Shown here piece by piece: positions 23,244-33,085 of a stretch of DNA of 64,000 bases. Below the pieces are notes generated by a model. The model was not told where the DNA came from. It ran no database searches and worked only from the letters and a program-made list of their open reading frames with translations. Position 1 is the stretch's first letter. Every line of letters begins with the position of its first letter. A program made the position numbers and the translations under genes. This DNA is from Microvirga solisilvae. Lineage in GTDB: Bacteria; Pseudomonadota; Alphaproteobacteria; Rhizobiales; Beijerinckiaceae. Location: assembly GCF_022808595.1 (NCBI RefSeq), contig NZ_JAKUCN010000001.1, positions 806,001 to 870,000 on the forward strand. Direction: 5' to 3'.

Positions 23244-23497
23244 ACGCCTTGAACGGCTCGTGTCAATTAGCTCTCGAAGCCCCGGTCCGCAACCCCTGAA
23301 ATGCACTTTCGGGAGGAAACTGCGCCGAAATGCACATCCGAGACCGAGGGCCCCGGAAGCGAATTATTGCTGACCCCATTCCGCTAAGCTGAAACCAAGC
23401 CACCTTGCGGGCGTTCGCGACAGCAGCGGCAGCCCAGAGTCGAGCGCCACCTCCGGCGCGTCGCGGCCCGGCCGTGAGCTTCATCAGGAGAATCCTC

Positions 23498-24088
23498 ATG
23501 AATCGTCGCGCCCTCCTTCTCGGTGGTATGACCGCTGTCCTCGTGACGGCCCCTGCCCAGGCCCAGACCAGCGGCTCGTCCTCATCTCCGTCGCCCGGAG
23601 CCTCTGCCGGCGGCCAGATGAGCCAGGCCGACATGCAGCACATGCAACAGACCATGCAGCTCGGCATGGTGGCCCTGGAAACGAGCCGCATTGCCATGAG
23701 CAAGGCGCGCAACGAAGATCTCAAGCGCTTCGCCAATTTCGAGGTGCAGGAGCAAACTACTCTCGGCGAGGTTCTGCGCTCCATGATGGATCCTGGCGCC
23801 ACCGCCGCCACAGGCCAGCCTGGTGCGGCCATGCAGGGCTCCATGCAAATGGACGCGAGCGCGCGGGACATGATGCAGAAGCTGGAAAGCCACCAGGCCG
23901 GCGCGGAGTTCGACCGAGCCTATCTGCAGGCTCAACTCCAGGGGCATCGCGATCTTCTGCAGGTGCAGGAGCGCTATCTTCAATCCAACGCGCAGAACCG
24001 CGAGCATATGAATGTTGCCAAGATGGCGCGCGGCCATATCCGCGAGCATATCGCCATCCTCGAAGAGATGCAGAAGACCATCCGCTAA
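23498..24088 (+). CDS. Secreted DUF4142 protein
   Basis: The start at ATG 23498 follows AGGAGAATCCTC and gives a clean signal peptide (MNRRALLLGGMTAVLVTAPAQAQ). The 196-aa product has a Ser/Gly-rich linker and then a four-helix, Met/Gln/His-rich DUF4142 domain (MALETSRIAMSKARNEDLKRFANFEVQEQ, QGHRDLLQVQERYL, HIREHIAILEEM), related to ferritin-like periplasmic proteins. First host gene beyond the prophage. Biochemical role of the family is not settled. Confidence 0.85.
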   Translation: MNRRALLLGGMTAVLVTAPAQAQTSGSSSSPSPGASAGGQMSQADMQHMQQTMQLGMVALETSRIAMSKARNEDLKRFANFEVQEQTTLGEVLRSMMDPGATAATGQPGAAMQGSMQMDASARDMMQKLESHQAGAEFDRAYLQAQLQGHRDLLQVQERYLQSNAQNREHMNVAKMARGHIREHIAILEEMQKTIR

Positions 24089-24099
24089 GTGATGAAAAA

Positions 24100-24128
24100 A
24101 CCCGCTCCACCGATTGAGTGGAGCGGGT
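24100..24128. terminator. Hairpin between DUF4142 gene and tRNA-Val
   Basis: An 11-bp stem ACCCGCTCCAC / GTGGAGCGGGT with a 7-nt loop. The T-run is on the minus strand side (six Ts), so it fits termination of minus-strand transcripts best, but it also lies 12 nt after the plus-strand stop codon. The stretch 24129-24398 contains no convincing gene. Confidence 0.65.
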
Positions 24129-24398
24129 GAGTTTCAGGAGTGTCTCGGGAGGAAGTCCCGTCAACATCAGCCACAGCCTCTTGTTGCAGGGGTGCGGCGT
24201 TCCACCTCAACTCACACATCCTCGAAGCAGGCTCGCGAAGTCTTTCATCGGTTCGATGAAAGCTGCGGCATATGCGCCAGCAGAGCCTTGCGGAGGGATA
24301 AACTCGATATTGAGAGGAAGCAGTCGAATCCTCATGAAACCTGTGAGCGCACGGCGCCGGACAAGTCTTCGACAGATCGCTGAGGATGAGAAGGAGAA

Positions 24399-24474
24399 TG
24401 GTGGGCGGTGAGGGGATCGAACCCCCGACCTGCGGTGTGTAAAACCGATGCTCTACCAGCTGAGCTAACCGCCC
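24399..24474 (-). tRNA. tRNA-Val (anticodon TAC)
   Basis: Reverse strand: acceptor GGGCGGT / ACCGCCC, D-arm TAGCTCAGCTGGTAGAGC, anticodon loop TTTACAC giving TAC, T-arm GGGGGTTCGATCCCC, encoded CCA. Complete 76-nt cloverleaf. Confidence 0.97.
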
Positions 24475-24570
24475 CACTCGCGCCCTTCGGGAATCTCTCG
24501 CCGAAGGAACATGCGTCATATCAGAAGCTGCGTATGTTTCCAGCCCTGATGTGCCTGACATAAAAAGAGA

Positions 24571-24598
24571 AGGCCAACAACGCAAGCGTGTTGGCCCT
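24571..24598 (-). terminator. Terminator of hupB
   Basis: Stem GGCCAACA(A)CGC / GCGTGTTGGCC with one bulged A. On the minus strand it is followed by TTCTCTTTTTA. It lies 33 nt after the hupB stop. Confidence 0.85.
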
Positions 24599-24630
24599 CT
24601 TTCACAAGCGAAAGCTGCTTTGAAAAGCGC

Positions 24631-24909
24631 TTACTTCGCGTTGACGGCGTCCTTCAGGCCGGCGCCGGCGCGGAACTTCGGGGTCTTCGAAGCCGGAACC
24701 TTCACCTTCTCGCCGGTACGCGGGTTGCGGGCTTCACCGGCAGCGCGGTTGGTCACCACGAACGTGCCGAAGCCAACGATCTTCACCTCGTCGCCCTTCT
24801 TCAGAGCGCCGGTGATCGCCTCGATGGCGGCGTCGATCGCCTCACCAGCCTGGCCACGGGAAAGGCCGACCTTGTCGGCAACGGCAGCAACGAGCTCGCC
24901 TTTGTTCAT
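24631..24909 (-). CDS. hupB: Nucleoid protein HU (beta-type)
   Basis: Histone-like DNA-bending protein. The 92-aa sequence is a full HU: MNKGELVAAVADKVGLSRGQA helices, EVKIVGFGTFVVTNRAAGEARNPRTGEKVKVPAS for the DNA-embracing arms with the conserved RNPRTG and Pro, and FRAGAGLKDAVN at the end. AGGATTATGAA-type spacing gives a good ribosome site. It follows lon on the same strand, a common arrangement. It has its own terminator, and another lies between lon and hupB, so it is probably transcribed separately. Confidence 0.96.
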   Translation of the reverse strand: MNKGELVAAVADKVGLSRGQAGEAIDAAIEAITGALKKGDEVKIVGFGTFVVTNRAAGEARNPRTGEKVKVPASKTPKFRAGAGLKDAVNAK

Positions 24910-25048
24910 TTCATAATCCTCCAGTGATCACGGCGATGAGAATTATGTATCACCGTTTCAGGAAGCATTCGTGTGGCGCAAAGCGGGACCGTAAGCAACC
25001 CCCAAACCGCCTGAAATGAGCCATTTTGTGCCGTTTCACACTAAAAAA

Positions 25049-25073
25049 GCCCCCGGATTTCGCATCCGGGGGC
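25049..25073 (-). terminator. Terminator of lon
   Basis: Perfect 10-bp stem GCCCCCGGAT / ATCCGGGGGC with a 5-nt loop, followed on the minus strand by six Ts. Located 30 nt after the lon stop. Confidence 0.93.
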
Positions 25074-25102
25074 CTCTTTATTCCTAGGAAGACGTCAATC
25101 CC

Positions 25103-27529
25103 TTAGTGGGCAACGACTCCAGCCGCGTCATCCTCGACGCTGGGCTTGCCAGCCTTGAGCACGGAAGCCTCGTCCCACTCGATCGGTTCGGGCATGCGCA
25201 CGAGGGCATGCTGGAGAACCTGATCCATGGTGGAGACCGGCACGATCTCCATGCCGTTCTTCACGCTCGCCGGGATGTCGACCAGATCCTTGGCATTCTC
25301 CTCGGGGATCAAGACCTTCTTGATGCCGCCGCGAAGGGCCGCCAGGAGCTTCTCTTTCAACCCGCCGATAGGCAGCACCCTCCCCCGCAGCGTGACCTCA
25401 CCCGTCATGGCGATATCGCGGCGGACCGGGATACCCGTGATGACGGAGACGATGGCGGTCGCCATCGCGATACCGGCCGATGGACCATCCTTCGGCGTCG
25501 CGCCTTCCGGCACGTGCACGTGGATGTCGCGACGGTCGAACAGCGGCGGCTCGACGCCGAAGGCAACCGCGCGGGAGCGGACATAGGACGCCGCAGCCGA
25601 GATCGATTCCTTCATCACGTCACGCAGGTTGCCCGTGACGGTCATCTTGCCCTTACCCGGCATGCCGATGCCTTCGATGGTGAGCAGCTCGCCGCCCACC
25701 TCGGTCCAGGCAAGACCGGTGACCGTGCCGACCGAATCCTCCGTCTCCGCCTCGCCGTAGCGATAACGCGGGGGACCAAGGAAGTCGGGCAGGTTCGCCG
25801 TGGTGACTTCCACTGACGGCACCTTGGACAGCAGGATCTCCTTCACCGCCTTGCGGACGAGGTTGTTGATCTCGCGCTCCAGGTTACGCACGCCTGCCTC
25901 GCGGGTGTAGCGGCGGACCAGCATGAGGAGAGCCTCATCGTCGATCTTCCACTCCTTCTCCGCCAGGCCATGCTTCTGCATGGACGACGGGATCAGGTGC
26001 GTGCGGGCGATCTCGGCCTTCTCTTCCTCGGTGTAACCCGCGATGCGGATCACTTCCATACGGTCGAGCAGCGGGCCGGGAATGTTGAGCGTGTTCGCCG
26101 TCGTTACGAACATCACGTTGGAGAGATCGTAATCCACCTCCAGGTAATGGTCGTTGAAGGTCGAGTTCTGCTCAGGATCGAGAACTTCGAGCAGAGCCGC
26201 CGACGGATCGCCGCGGAAGTCCATGCCCATCTTGTCGATCTCGTCGAGCAGAATGAGCGGGTTGGACGTCTTCGCCTTCCTCATCGACTGAATGATCTTG
26301 CCGGGCATCGAGCCGATATAGGTGCGGCGGTGACCGCGGATCTCGGACTCGTCACGGACGCCACCGAGCGACATGCGCACGAACTCGCGGCCCGTGGCCT
26401 TCGCGATCGACTTGCCGAGCGAGGTCTTACCCACACCGGGAGGGCCGACGAGGCAGAGGATCGGACCCGTGAGCTTGTTGGCACGCTGCTGCACGGCCAA
26501 GTACTCGACGATGCGCTCCTTGACCTTGTCCAGACCGTAGTGATCCGAATCCAGGACGTCCTGGGCGGCCTTCAGGTCCTTCTTCATCTTCGAGCGGCGG
26601 CCCCACGGGATGCCGAGCAGCCAGTCGAGATAGTTGCGCACGACGGTCGCTTCCGCGGACATGGGCGACATCTGGCGCAGCTTCTTCAACTCGCCGAGAG
26701 CCTTTTCGCGGGCTTCCTTCGTGAACTTGGTCTTTTCGATCTTCTCTTCGAGCTCGGCCAGCTCGTCGCGACCTTCGTCGTCGCCGAGTTCCTTCTGGAT
26801 CGCCTTCATCTGCTCGTTGAGGTAGTACTCACGCTGCGTCTTCTCCATCTGACGCTTCACGCGGGTACGAATACGCTTCTCGACCTGCAGGACGGAGATT
26901 TCGCTCTCCATCATGCCGAGCACCTTCTCAAGGCGCTGCGCGACGGTCGGCGTCTCAAGGATCGCCTGCTTGTCGCCGATCTTGATAGCCAGATGCGAAG
27001 CAATCGTATCGGCGAGCTTCGCGGGCTCGTCGATCTGGGTCACAGCGGAAACGACTTCCGGCGAGACCTTCTTGTTGAGCTTCACATAGTTTTCGAACTC
27101 AGCCACCACCGAGCGGGCAAGCGCCTCCGCCTCGATTTGGTCGCCGAGAGAATCCGGAAGCACCTCGGCTTCGGCTTCGTAATATTCGTCTGTGCGGGTA
27201 TAGGCCTTCACCTGCGCGCGGCTCGCGCCCTCGACCAGCACCTTCACGGTGCCGTCAGGAAGCTTGAGGAGCTGGAGCACGTTGGCGAGCGTACCGACCT
27301 TGTAGATCGCGTCCGTGGCAGGATCGTCATCCGTCGCATCGATCTGCGTTGCGAGCAGGATATGACGGTCGTTCTTGACCACTTCCTCAAGCGCACGGAT
27401 CGATTTCTCGCGGCCCACGAAGAGCGGCACGATCATGTGCGGAAAAACGACGATGTCGCGCAGAGGCAGAACCGCATAGGTTCCTGTCGAGCCTGGAATG
27501 ACAGGCTGACGTGGCTTCGACTGTGTCAT
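25103..27529 (-). CDS. lon: ATP-dependent protease Lon
   Basis: Cytosolic AAA+ serine protease that removes misfolded and short-lived regulatory proteins. 808 aa, the usual length. N-terminal substrate domain ([20 protein letters not shown]), long coiled coil (about 195-290), Walker A GPPGVGKT at 362-369, Walker [11 protein letters not shown] near 430, and the protease Ser/Lys dyad with Ser 684 in PKDGPSAG and Lys in GGLKEKLL (about 725). Lies between clpX and hupB, all on the minus strand. A 230-bp gene-free gap (27530-27759) upstream should hold its promoter; I could not assign -35/-10 boxes. Confidence 0.98.
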   Translation of the reverse strand: MTQSKPRQPVIPGSTGTYAVLPLRDIVVFPHMIVPLFVGREKSIRALEEVVKNDRHILLATQIDATDDDPATDAIYKVGTLANVLQLLKLPDGTVKVLVEGASRAQVKAYTRTDEYYEAEAEVLPDSLGDQIEAEALARSVVAEFENYVKLNKKVSPEVVSAVTQIDEPAKLADTIASHLAIKIGDKQAILETPTVAQRLEKVLGMMESEISVLQVEKRIRTRVKRQMEKTQREYYLNEQMKAIQKELGDDEGRDELAELEEKIEKTKFTKEAREKALGELKKLRQMSPMSAEATVVRNYLDWLLGIPWGRRSKMKKDLKAAQDVLDSDHYGLDKVKERIVEYLAVQQRANKLTGPILCLVGPPGVGKTSLGKSIAKATGREFVRMSLGGVRDESEIRGHRRTYIGSMPGKIIQSMRKAKTSNPLILLDEIDKMGMDFRGDPSAALLEVLDPEQNSTFNDHYLEVDYDLSNVMFVTTANTLNIPGPLLDRMEVIRIAGYTEEEKAEIARTHLIPSSMQKHGLAEKEWKIDDEALLMLVRRYTREAGVRNLEREINNLVRKAVKEILLSKVPSVEVTTANLPDFLGPPRYRYGEAETEDSVGTVTGLAWTEVGGELLTIEGIGMPGKGKMTVTGNLRDVMKESISAAASYVRSRAVAFGVEPPLFDRRDIHVHVPEGATPKDGPSAGIAMATAIVSVITGIPVRRDIAMTGEVTLRGRVLPIGGLKEKLLAALRGGIKKVLIPEENAKDLVDIPASVKNGMEIVPVSTMDQVLQHALVRMPEPIEWDEASVLKAGKPSVEDDAAGVVAH

Positions 27530-27759
27530 GAGACAACATCCTTATGAATGCGCCCTAGGAGCCCCTTGGATAAGCTGGTCCTCGGACGGGATACCGGAAT
27601 GCTCAGGCTGTTTTTATGGGCTGCACCCGGTACGTGGCGCCGTCCCTCGGGGGATGAGCGGACAACCACCACGCAAGAAAGAATGTGGCGTTGCAGGACA
27701 CCTGTTTCAAGAACCGAGCCCGCAACGCCATCAATCATGAAATGCCCCCAGAGGTCTTT

Positions 27760-29034
27760 TTAGGCGCTGGCGCTCGCAGGCTGCTCGCTGCGATCGCCAT
27801 GGATGAAGAGCGGCTTGGCCTTGCCCTCCACCACCTCGGGGCCGATGACCACCTGCTCGACGGATTCGAGGCCAGGCAGGTCGTACATGGTCTCCAGCAG
27901 GATGCCCTCCATGATGGAACGCAGGCCGCGGGCGCCGGTCTTCCGCTCGATCGCCTTCTTGGCGATGAGGGTCAGGGCCTCGTCCTGGAACGTCAGGGAG
28001 ACGTTCTCCATCTCGAAGAGGCGCTGGTATTGCTTGACCAGGGCGTTCTTCGGCTCCTGCAGGATCGTCTTCAGGGCATCGACATCGAGATCCTCGAGCG
28101 TCGCCAGAACAGGTAGACGGCCGACGAATTCGGGGATCAGGCCGAACTTCAGCAGATCCTCGGGCTCTACCTCGCGGAAGATCTCGCCCGTGCGGCGGTC
28201 GTCCGGCGAGCTGACCGTAGCACCGAAGCCGATGGACGTGCCCTTGCCGCGACCAGCGATGATCCGCTCGAGGCCGGCGAAGGCGCCGCCGCAGATGAAC
28301 AGGATGTTGGTCGTGTCCACCTGCAGGAACTCCTGCTGCGGGTGCTTGCGGCCGCCCTGCGGAGGCACGGAGGCAACGGTGCCTTCCATGATCTTCAGCA
28401 GAGCCTGCTGCACGCCCTCACCCGACACGTCGCGGGTGATCGACGGGTTGTCGGACTTGCGGGAGATCTTGTCGATCTCGTCGATATAGACGATGCCGCG
28501 CTGCGCCCGCTCGACATTGTAGTCGGAGGCCTGGAGCAGCTTGAGAATGATGTTCTCGACGTCCTCACCCACGTAACCGGCCTCGGTCAGGGTGGTGGCG
28601 TCTGCCATGGTGAAAGGCACGTCCAGGATGCGGGCGAGCGTCTGCGCGAGCAGCGTCTTACCCGAACCGGTCGGACCGATCAGCAGGATGTTGGACTTCG
28701 CCAGTTCCACGTCGTTGTGCTTCGTGGCATGGGCGAGGCGCTTGTAATGGTTGTGGACCGCTACCGAGAGCACCTTCTTGGCGTGCTCCTGGCCGATCAC
28801 GTAATCATCCAGAACGCGGCTGATTTCCTTCGGGGTGGGAACGCCATCCCGGGACTTCACGAGAGACGATTTCGACTCCTCGCGGATGATGTCCATGCAG
28901 AGCTCGACGCATTCATCGCAGATGAAAACCGTCGGGCCAGCGATCAGCTTGCGAACCTCGTGCTGGCTCTTGCCGCAGAAGGAACAGTACAGCGTGCTCT
29001 TGGAGTCGTTGCCGCCAGCCTTGGTCATTATCAC
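27760..29034 (-). CDS. clpX: ClpXP unfoldase subunit ClpX
   Basis: AAA+ unfoldase that feeds substrates to ClpP. The 424-aa protein has the N-terminal four-Cys zinc domain (CSFCGK ... CDECVELC, residues 18-47), Walker A GPTGSGKT (about 120), pore loop GYVGEDVE, Walker B YIDEIDKI, and the IGF-type ClpP-docking segment in the [11 protein letters not shown] region. Encoded just after clpP on the same strand, 220 nt away. Nothing unusual seen. Confidence 0.98.
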   Translation of the reverse strand: MIMTKAGGNDSKSTLYCSFCGKSQHEVRKLIAGPTVFICDECVELCMDIIREESKSSLVKSRDGVPTPKEISRVLDDYVIGQEHAKKVLSVAVHNHYKRLAHATKHNDVELAKSNILLIGPTGSGKTLLAQTLARILDVPFTMADATTLTEAGYVGEDVENIILKLLQASDYNVERAQRGIVYIDEIDKISRKSDNPSITRDVSGEGVQQALLKIMEGTVASVPPQGGRKHPQQEFLQVDTTNILFICGGAFAGLERIIAGRGKGTSIGFGATVSSPDDRRTGEIFREVEPEDLLKFGLIPEFVGRLPVLATLEDLDVDALKTILQEPKNALVKQYQRLFEMENVSLTFQDEALTLIAKKAIERKTGARGLRSIMEGILLETMYDLPGLESVEQVVIGPEVVEGKAKPLFIHGDRSEQPASASA

Positions 29035-29221
29035 ATCTCCAATCCGTGCCAGGACGGCCCCTTTGCCGGCCCCGCACCCTTTAACTTATGAGCGTCGGGC
29101 CTAATGAAAGGTTCCGACACTAACAATTTACTTAGCCAAATCGCCTCGTCTCCAGAATCCACATGCAATCACGGCGAAGGCGCGTGATCAATAGAAACGG
29201 AGTTGCTGGCCAAAAAGACGC

Positions 29222-29246
29222 ACCTGGGGAGAATTTTTCCCCAGGT
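29222..29246. terminator. Hairpin after clpP (weak terminator)
   Basis: Stem ACCTGGGGA / TCCCCAGGT with an A/T-rich 7-nt loop, 9 nt past the clpP stop. No T-run follows directly on the minus strand (GCGTCTTTTT comes a few bases later), so it may attenuate rather than fully stop transcription into clpX. Confidence 0.5.
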
Positions 29247-29254
29247 TTTAAGGA

Positions 29255-29887
29255 TTAGGCCGGGGGTGCAGCCGGCTCGGGACGCTTCTCGACCACTTGG
29301 TCGATAAGGCCGAATTCCCGGGCGGCTTCCGCCGTCATGAAGTTATCGCGCTCGAGTGCCCGCTCGATCTCTTCGTAGTTGCGACCGGTATGGTTCACAT
29401 AAATCTCGTTGAGACGGCGCTTGAGGGCCTCGCTCTCGCGGGCATGGATCATGATGTCCGTGACCTGACCCTGGTAACCGCCAGAGGGCTGGTGAACCAT
29501 GATTCGGGCGTTCGGGAGCGCGAAGCGCATGCCCTTCTCGCCTGCGGTCAGGAGAAGAGAGCCCATCGAGGCGGCCTGGCCGACGCAGAGCGTCGAAACC
29601 GGGCAGCGGATGAACTGCATGGTGTCGTAGATCGACAGGCCAGACGTCACGACGCCGCCGGGCGAGTTGATGTAGAAGGAAATTTCCTTCTTCGGGTTCT
29701 CGGCTTCGAGGAAGAGAAGCTGCGCCACGATGAGCGACGCCGAGTAGTCTTCGACCGGCCCGGTAAGGAAGATAATCCGCTCGCGCAGGAGGCGCGAGTA
29801 GATGTCGAAGGCGCGCTCGCCGCGGTTCGACTGCTCGACCACCATGGGAACGAGCGTATTGTTAAAGAGCGCTACCGGATCTCTCAT
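29255..29887 (-). CDS. clpP: ATP-dependent Clp protease proteolytic subunit
   Basis: Serine peptidase that forms the tetradecameric chamber of ClpXP/ClpAP. 210 aa. Catalytic Ser 107 in [11 protein letters not shown], His 132 in [12 protein letters not shown] and the Asp of the triad further on are present; the N-terminal loop region ([27 protein letters not shown]) is canonical. Located 78 nt after tig. Alphaproteobacteria use ClpXP for cell-cycle and stress proteolysis. Confidence 0.98.
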   Translation of the reverse strand: MRDPVALFNNTLVPMVVEQSNRGERAFDIYSRLLRERIIFLTGPVEDYSASLIVAQLLFLEAENPKKEISFYINSPGGVVTSGLSIYDTMQFIRCPVSTLCVGQAASMGSLLLTAGEKGMRFALPNARIMVHQPSGGYQGQVTDIMIHARESEALKRRLNEIYVNHTGRNYEEIERALERDNFMTAEAAREFGLIDQVVEKRPEPAAPPA

Positions 29888-29965
29888 TGTCTCACTGCTC
29901 CAAAGCGACCGCGCGGAACGCGCGGCCGTCTGATTGATGCAAGGCAGCGAGAGCTCCGATGAGCC

Positions 29966-31360
29966 TTACTCGCCCTTGCTGGCTTTCTTACCGCCCTTAG
30001 CCTTCGGCTTAGATTCGGTCTCGGCGTCATCGTCGCTGAAGAGAGCGTCCTTGGAAACCTTCTCTTCGGCCACCTTCACCTGGGAAAGGATCTGGTCGAC
30101 AACTTTCTCCTCGAACAGAGGAGCCCGGATTTCGGCGAGGGCCTGCGGGTTCTTCTGATAGAACTCCCAAACCTGCCGTTCCTGGCCGGGGTACTGGCGG
30201 ACCCGCTCGATGAGGGCCTGAGTCACCTCGTCGTCGGAGATCTTGATATCGGACTTCTCACCGATCTGCGCAAGGACCAACCCGAGACGAACGCGACGCT
30301 CGGCGATCTTGCGATACTCGGCGCGAGCCTCTTCCTCGGTGGTGTCTTCGTCAGCGAAGGTGCGGCCGTTCGACTTCATGTCGGCATCGACCTGCGACCA
30401 CACGGCAGCGAATTCCTGCTCGACCAGGGACGGGGGCAGCTCGAAGCTGTACTTGGCGTCGAGAGCGTCCAGCAGGTCCTTCTTCACCTTGCGGCGGGAC
30501 TGCGTGTCGAAGTCGCGCTTGATGGCGTCGCGGATCGCTTCCTTGAGCTTGTCCAGTGATTCCATGCCGAAGCCCTTGGCCATCTCATCGTCGATCTTCA
30601 GCTCGCCGGGAGCCTCGACGTCCTTCACGGTCACGTCGAACTCGGCGGCCTTACCGGCAAGATGCGCGGCCAGGTAGTTCTCGGGGAAGGAAACCTTCAC
30701 GAGCTTAGTGTCGCCGGCCTTCAGGCCGATGAGCTGCTCTTCGAAGCCCGGGATGAAGGTGTTGGAACCCAGCTCGACACGGATGTCCTGGCCCTTGCCG
30801 CCCTCGAACTCGGTGCCGTCGATGCGGCCTACGAAGTCCACGACCACGCGGTCGCCATCGGCAGACTTGCCCTTCTTCGTCTCGAAGGAACGGTTCTGCT
30901 TGGCCATGCGCTCAAGCGACTCGTCGATCTCGGCATCGGAGACCTCGGCCACCGGCTTCTTCACGCTCACGCCGGACAGGTCGACCAGCTCGAACTCGGG
31001 CAGAACCTCGAGAGCAACCGTGAAGGACAGGTCGCCCTTGGCGTCCATGGCCTTCTCGATGGTTTCCTTGTCCTCGGGGAACTGGATCTGCGGCTCGTGG
31101 GCGAGCTTCAGCTTGTTGTCCTCGACGATCTTGCGGTTGGCCTCGTTCACGGCGTTCTGGAGAACGTCGGACATCACGGAGCGGCCATAAACCTTGCGCA
31201 GGTGCGCCGGCGGCACCTTGCCGGGGCGGAAGCCGTTCAGCCGCACGCGATCCTTGATGTTGTTGAGCTCGTCGTTCAGGCGCTGCTCCAACTCGGTGGC
31301 CGGGAGCACGACCTTGAACTCTCGCTTCAAGCCTTGGGACAGTGTTTCCGTCACCTGCAT
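29966..31360 (-). CDS. tig: Trigger factor
   Basis: Ribosome-bound chaperone and prolyl isomerase for nascent chains. 464 aa. N-terminal ribosome-binding domain with [17 protein letters not shown] (residues 45-61), a central FKBP domain ([21 protein letters not shown]) and a helical C-terminal arm. The last 20 residues are a Lys-rich tail ([15 protein letters not shown]), commonly seen in this group. First gene of the tig-clpP-clpX-lon series. Confidence 0.97.
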   Translation of the reverse strand: MQVTETLSQGLKREFKVVLPATELEQRLNDELNNIKDRVRLNGFRPGKVPPAHLRKVYGRSVMSDVLQNAVNEANRKIVEDNKLKLAHEPQIQFPEDKETIEKAMDAKGDLSFTVALEVLPEFELVDLSGVSVKKPVAEVSDAEIDESLERMAKQNRSFETKKGKSADGDRVVVDFVGRIDGTEFEGGKGQDIRVELGSNTFIPGFEEQLIGLKAGDTKLVKVSFPENYLAAHLAGKAAEFDVTVKDVEAPGELKIDDEMAKGFGMESLDKLKEAIRDAIKRDFDTQSRRKVKKDLLDALDAKYSFELPPSLVEQEFAAVWSQVDADMKSNGRTFADEDTTEEEARAEYRKIAERRVRLGLVLAQIGEKSDIKISDDEVTQALIERVRQYPGQERQVWEFYQKNPQALAEIRAPLFEEKVVDQILSQVKVAEEKVSKDALFSDDDAETESKPKAKGGKKASKGE

Positions 31361-31468
31361 TGTCTTATTCGCCTTCGTTCACTTAAGAAAAATCGATGTT
31401 AGGCTCCGGCCGATGCAGCGAGTGTGCCGCCAACCATTGCCGGGAGCCTCCGGACCCAATCTGACGAT

Positions 31469-31553
31469 TGGTGCGGGCGGAGGGAGTCGAACCCCCACGA
31501 CTTGCGTCGCTGGAACCTAAATCCAGTGCGTCTACCAGTTCCGCCACGCCCGC
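31469..31553 (-). tRNA. tRNA-Leu (anticodon TAG)
   Basis: Reverse strand: acceptor GCGGGCG / CGCCCGC, class II variable arm, anticodon loop TTTAGGT giving TAG, T-arm GGGGGTTCGACTCCC, encoded CCA at 31469-31471. Complete 85-nt gene, about 110 nt upstream of tig. Confidence 0.97.
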
Positions 31554-31723
31554 CTGGGAGCAGCACGATAAACGCGCCCCTCTTCCGGGACGCGGCTCTA
31601 TAGCACGCTTGGCGCGCCATGCATCAAAAAAGTTCGTGGGGCCGGGCCGGCAACCAAACTTGGCCTTTCCCGTTCAAAAGGATACCCCATAAGCCCGATC
31701 TGCCCTCTCGCGAGTCCGCCCCG

Positions 31724-33085
31724 ATGATCACCCGCCGCGCCGCCACCGCAGGCCTTGCCACTGCTCTGATGGGGCTGCCGCGGCGAGGATGGGCACAAAA
31801 TCCGCAATTGTCTCCTAACGAGCTCAAAGCAGGGCTCGGAAGAGGGCTAATGCCCTTCCTCTCGGCCCGCCCTGCTCCTCAACGGCTGCGCCCTGATTCA
31901 ACGCAAGAAGCCGAGATTTGGGCCTTCAACGGCAAGCTGGGCGAAGCGACGCGCCTAAAGCATGGCGAGGATCTGGCTTTCACTCTGAAGAACGAGACTG
32001 CTCTGCCTCTCTCCGTTCATTGCCACGGCGTTCGCAGCCCCAATGCCATGGATGGTGTTGGCGGCCTCACCGAGGAGCCGACAGCACCCGGCAAGGATCG
32101 GGACTACCGCTTCAGCCCGCCCGATTCCGGCACCTTCCTGATCCGCCCCTGCGTCCTGGGCAAAAGCGCCGAGCCCTCCGAGCGCGGGCTGACCCGCATG
32201 CTGATCGTCGAGGAGGCGAATCCTCCCCAGGTGGACCTGGATATTCCTCTTCTCGTCGACGATTGGATGTTGGGCGAACAGGGCGATCTTATCCTCGCCG
32301 AGCCTATTCCCATGGGCCTGCTCGGCACCTTTCTCAGCGTGAACGGCAAGCCGACTCCGCAGCCCATCAAGGCCGCGCCGGGGGCACGCATCCGCCTGCG
32401 CCTCGCGAATGCCTGCAACGCCCGCACCATGCGCCTGCGTTTCGACGGGCTTAAGGCCTATGTCATCGCCGTGGACGGGCAGCCCTCCAACACCTTCGAA
32501 CCCTTGAAGGCCTCCCTGCCCTTCGCGCCCGGCAATCGCTACGACCTGCTCATCGACCTGGGCCCGGAGCCCGGCCCCGCGGGAACGGTGACCGCCATGA
32601 TCGGCAACGGCTTCCCGCTCGCGGAAATCGTCACCGAGGGCAGCAGACGGGAGCCTCTGCCTCCCGTTGCCCCGCTGCCGCCCAATCCCAAGCTGCCGAA
32701 CGCTATCAGGCTCCAGGACGCGACGCGCCGGGATGTGGCGATCAAGGGCGATCCCAGGACCAATGCCCCATGGAGCCTTAACGGCGCCTCAGGCAGCCCA
32801 TCGAGCGCTCCGCTCGTCACCGTCAAGCGCAGCACGCCTGTGGTGCTGGCACTCAAGAACGAGACCGGCTTTGTCCAGCCCATGCACCTGCACGGCCATT
32901 CCTTCCGGCTTCTCCACCCGTTCGACGACGGGTGGGAGCCCTATTGGCTGGATACGGCACAGGTGCCCGAGAACAAGACGATCCGCATCGCCTTCGTGGC
33001 CGACAATCCTGGCAAGTGGCTTCTCGCCTCGACCGTGATGGAGCGGTTCGATGCGGGGCTCTGGACCTGGATCGAGGTTACTTAA
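31724..33085 (+). CDS. SufI-like cupredoxin-fold protein, degenerate multicopper oxidase
   Basis: Exported three-cupredoxin-domain protein. The start at ATG 31724 gives a Tat-type signal (MITRRAATAGLATALMGLPRRGWAQ). The 453-aa protein keeps HCHG in the first copper site and MHLHGHSF in the C-terminal one. Where oxidases have the GTFWYHSH ligands it reads GTFLIRPCVLGKS, and the terminal HCHxxxH motif is replaced by LLASTVMERFDAG. A functional trinuclear copper centre is unlikely. SufI/FtsP, which acts in cell division, is a known ligand-lacking member and the closest functional model. Confidence 0.82.
   Translation: MITRRAATAGLATALMGLPRRGWAQNPQLSPNELKAGLGRGLMPFLSARPAPQRLRPDSTQEAEIWAFNGKLGEATRLKHGEDLAFTLKNETALPLSVHCHGVRSPNAMDGVGGLTEEPTAPGKDRDYRFSPPDSGTFLIRPCVLGKSAEPSERGLTRMLIVEEANPPQVDLDIPLLVDDWMLGEQGDLILAEPIPMGLLGTFLSVNGKPTPQPIKAAPGARIRLRLANACNARTMRLRFDGLKAYVIAVDGQPSNTFEPLKASLPFAPGNRYDLLIDLGPEPGPAGTVTAMIGNGFPLAEIVTEGSRREPLPPVAPLPPNPKLPNAIRLQDATRRDVAIKGDPRTNAPWSLNGASGSPSSAPLVTVKRSTPVVLALKNETGFVQPMHLHGHSFRLLHPFDDGWEPYWLDTAQVPENKTIRIAFVADNPGKWLLASTVMERFDAGLWTWIEVT

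Noticed and set aside
24129..24398. Possible small genes between DUF4142 gene and tRNA-Val
   Set aside because: Short frames without start signals or conserved features; the region shows only a hairpin at its left edge.
25970..27547. Long + strand open frame (525 codons) opposite lon
   Set aside because: It is the antisense of a fully conserved lon gene; high GC keeps the antisense frame open. Same reasoning applies to long frames opposite the AsmA-like gene (54551-57268), the helicase (6269-7363), glnA and rhlE.
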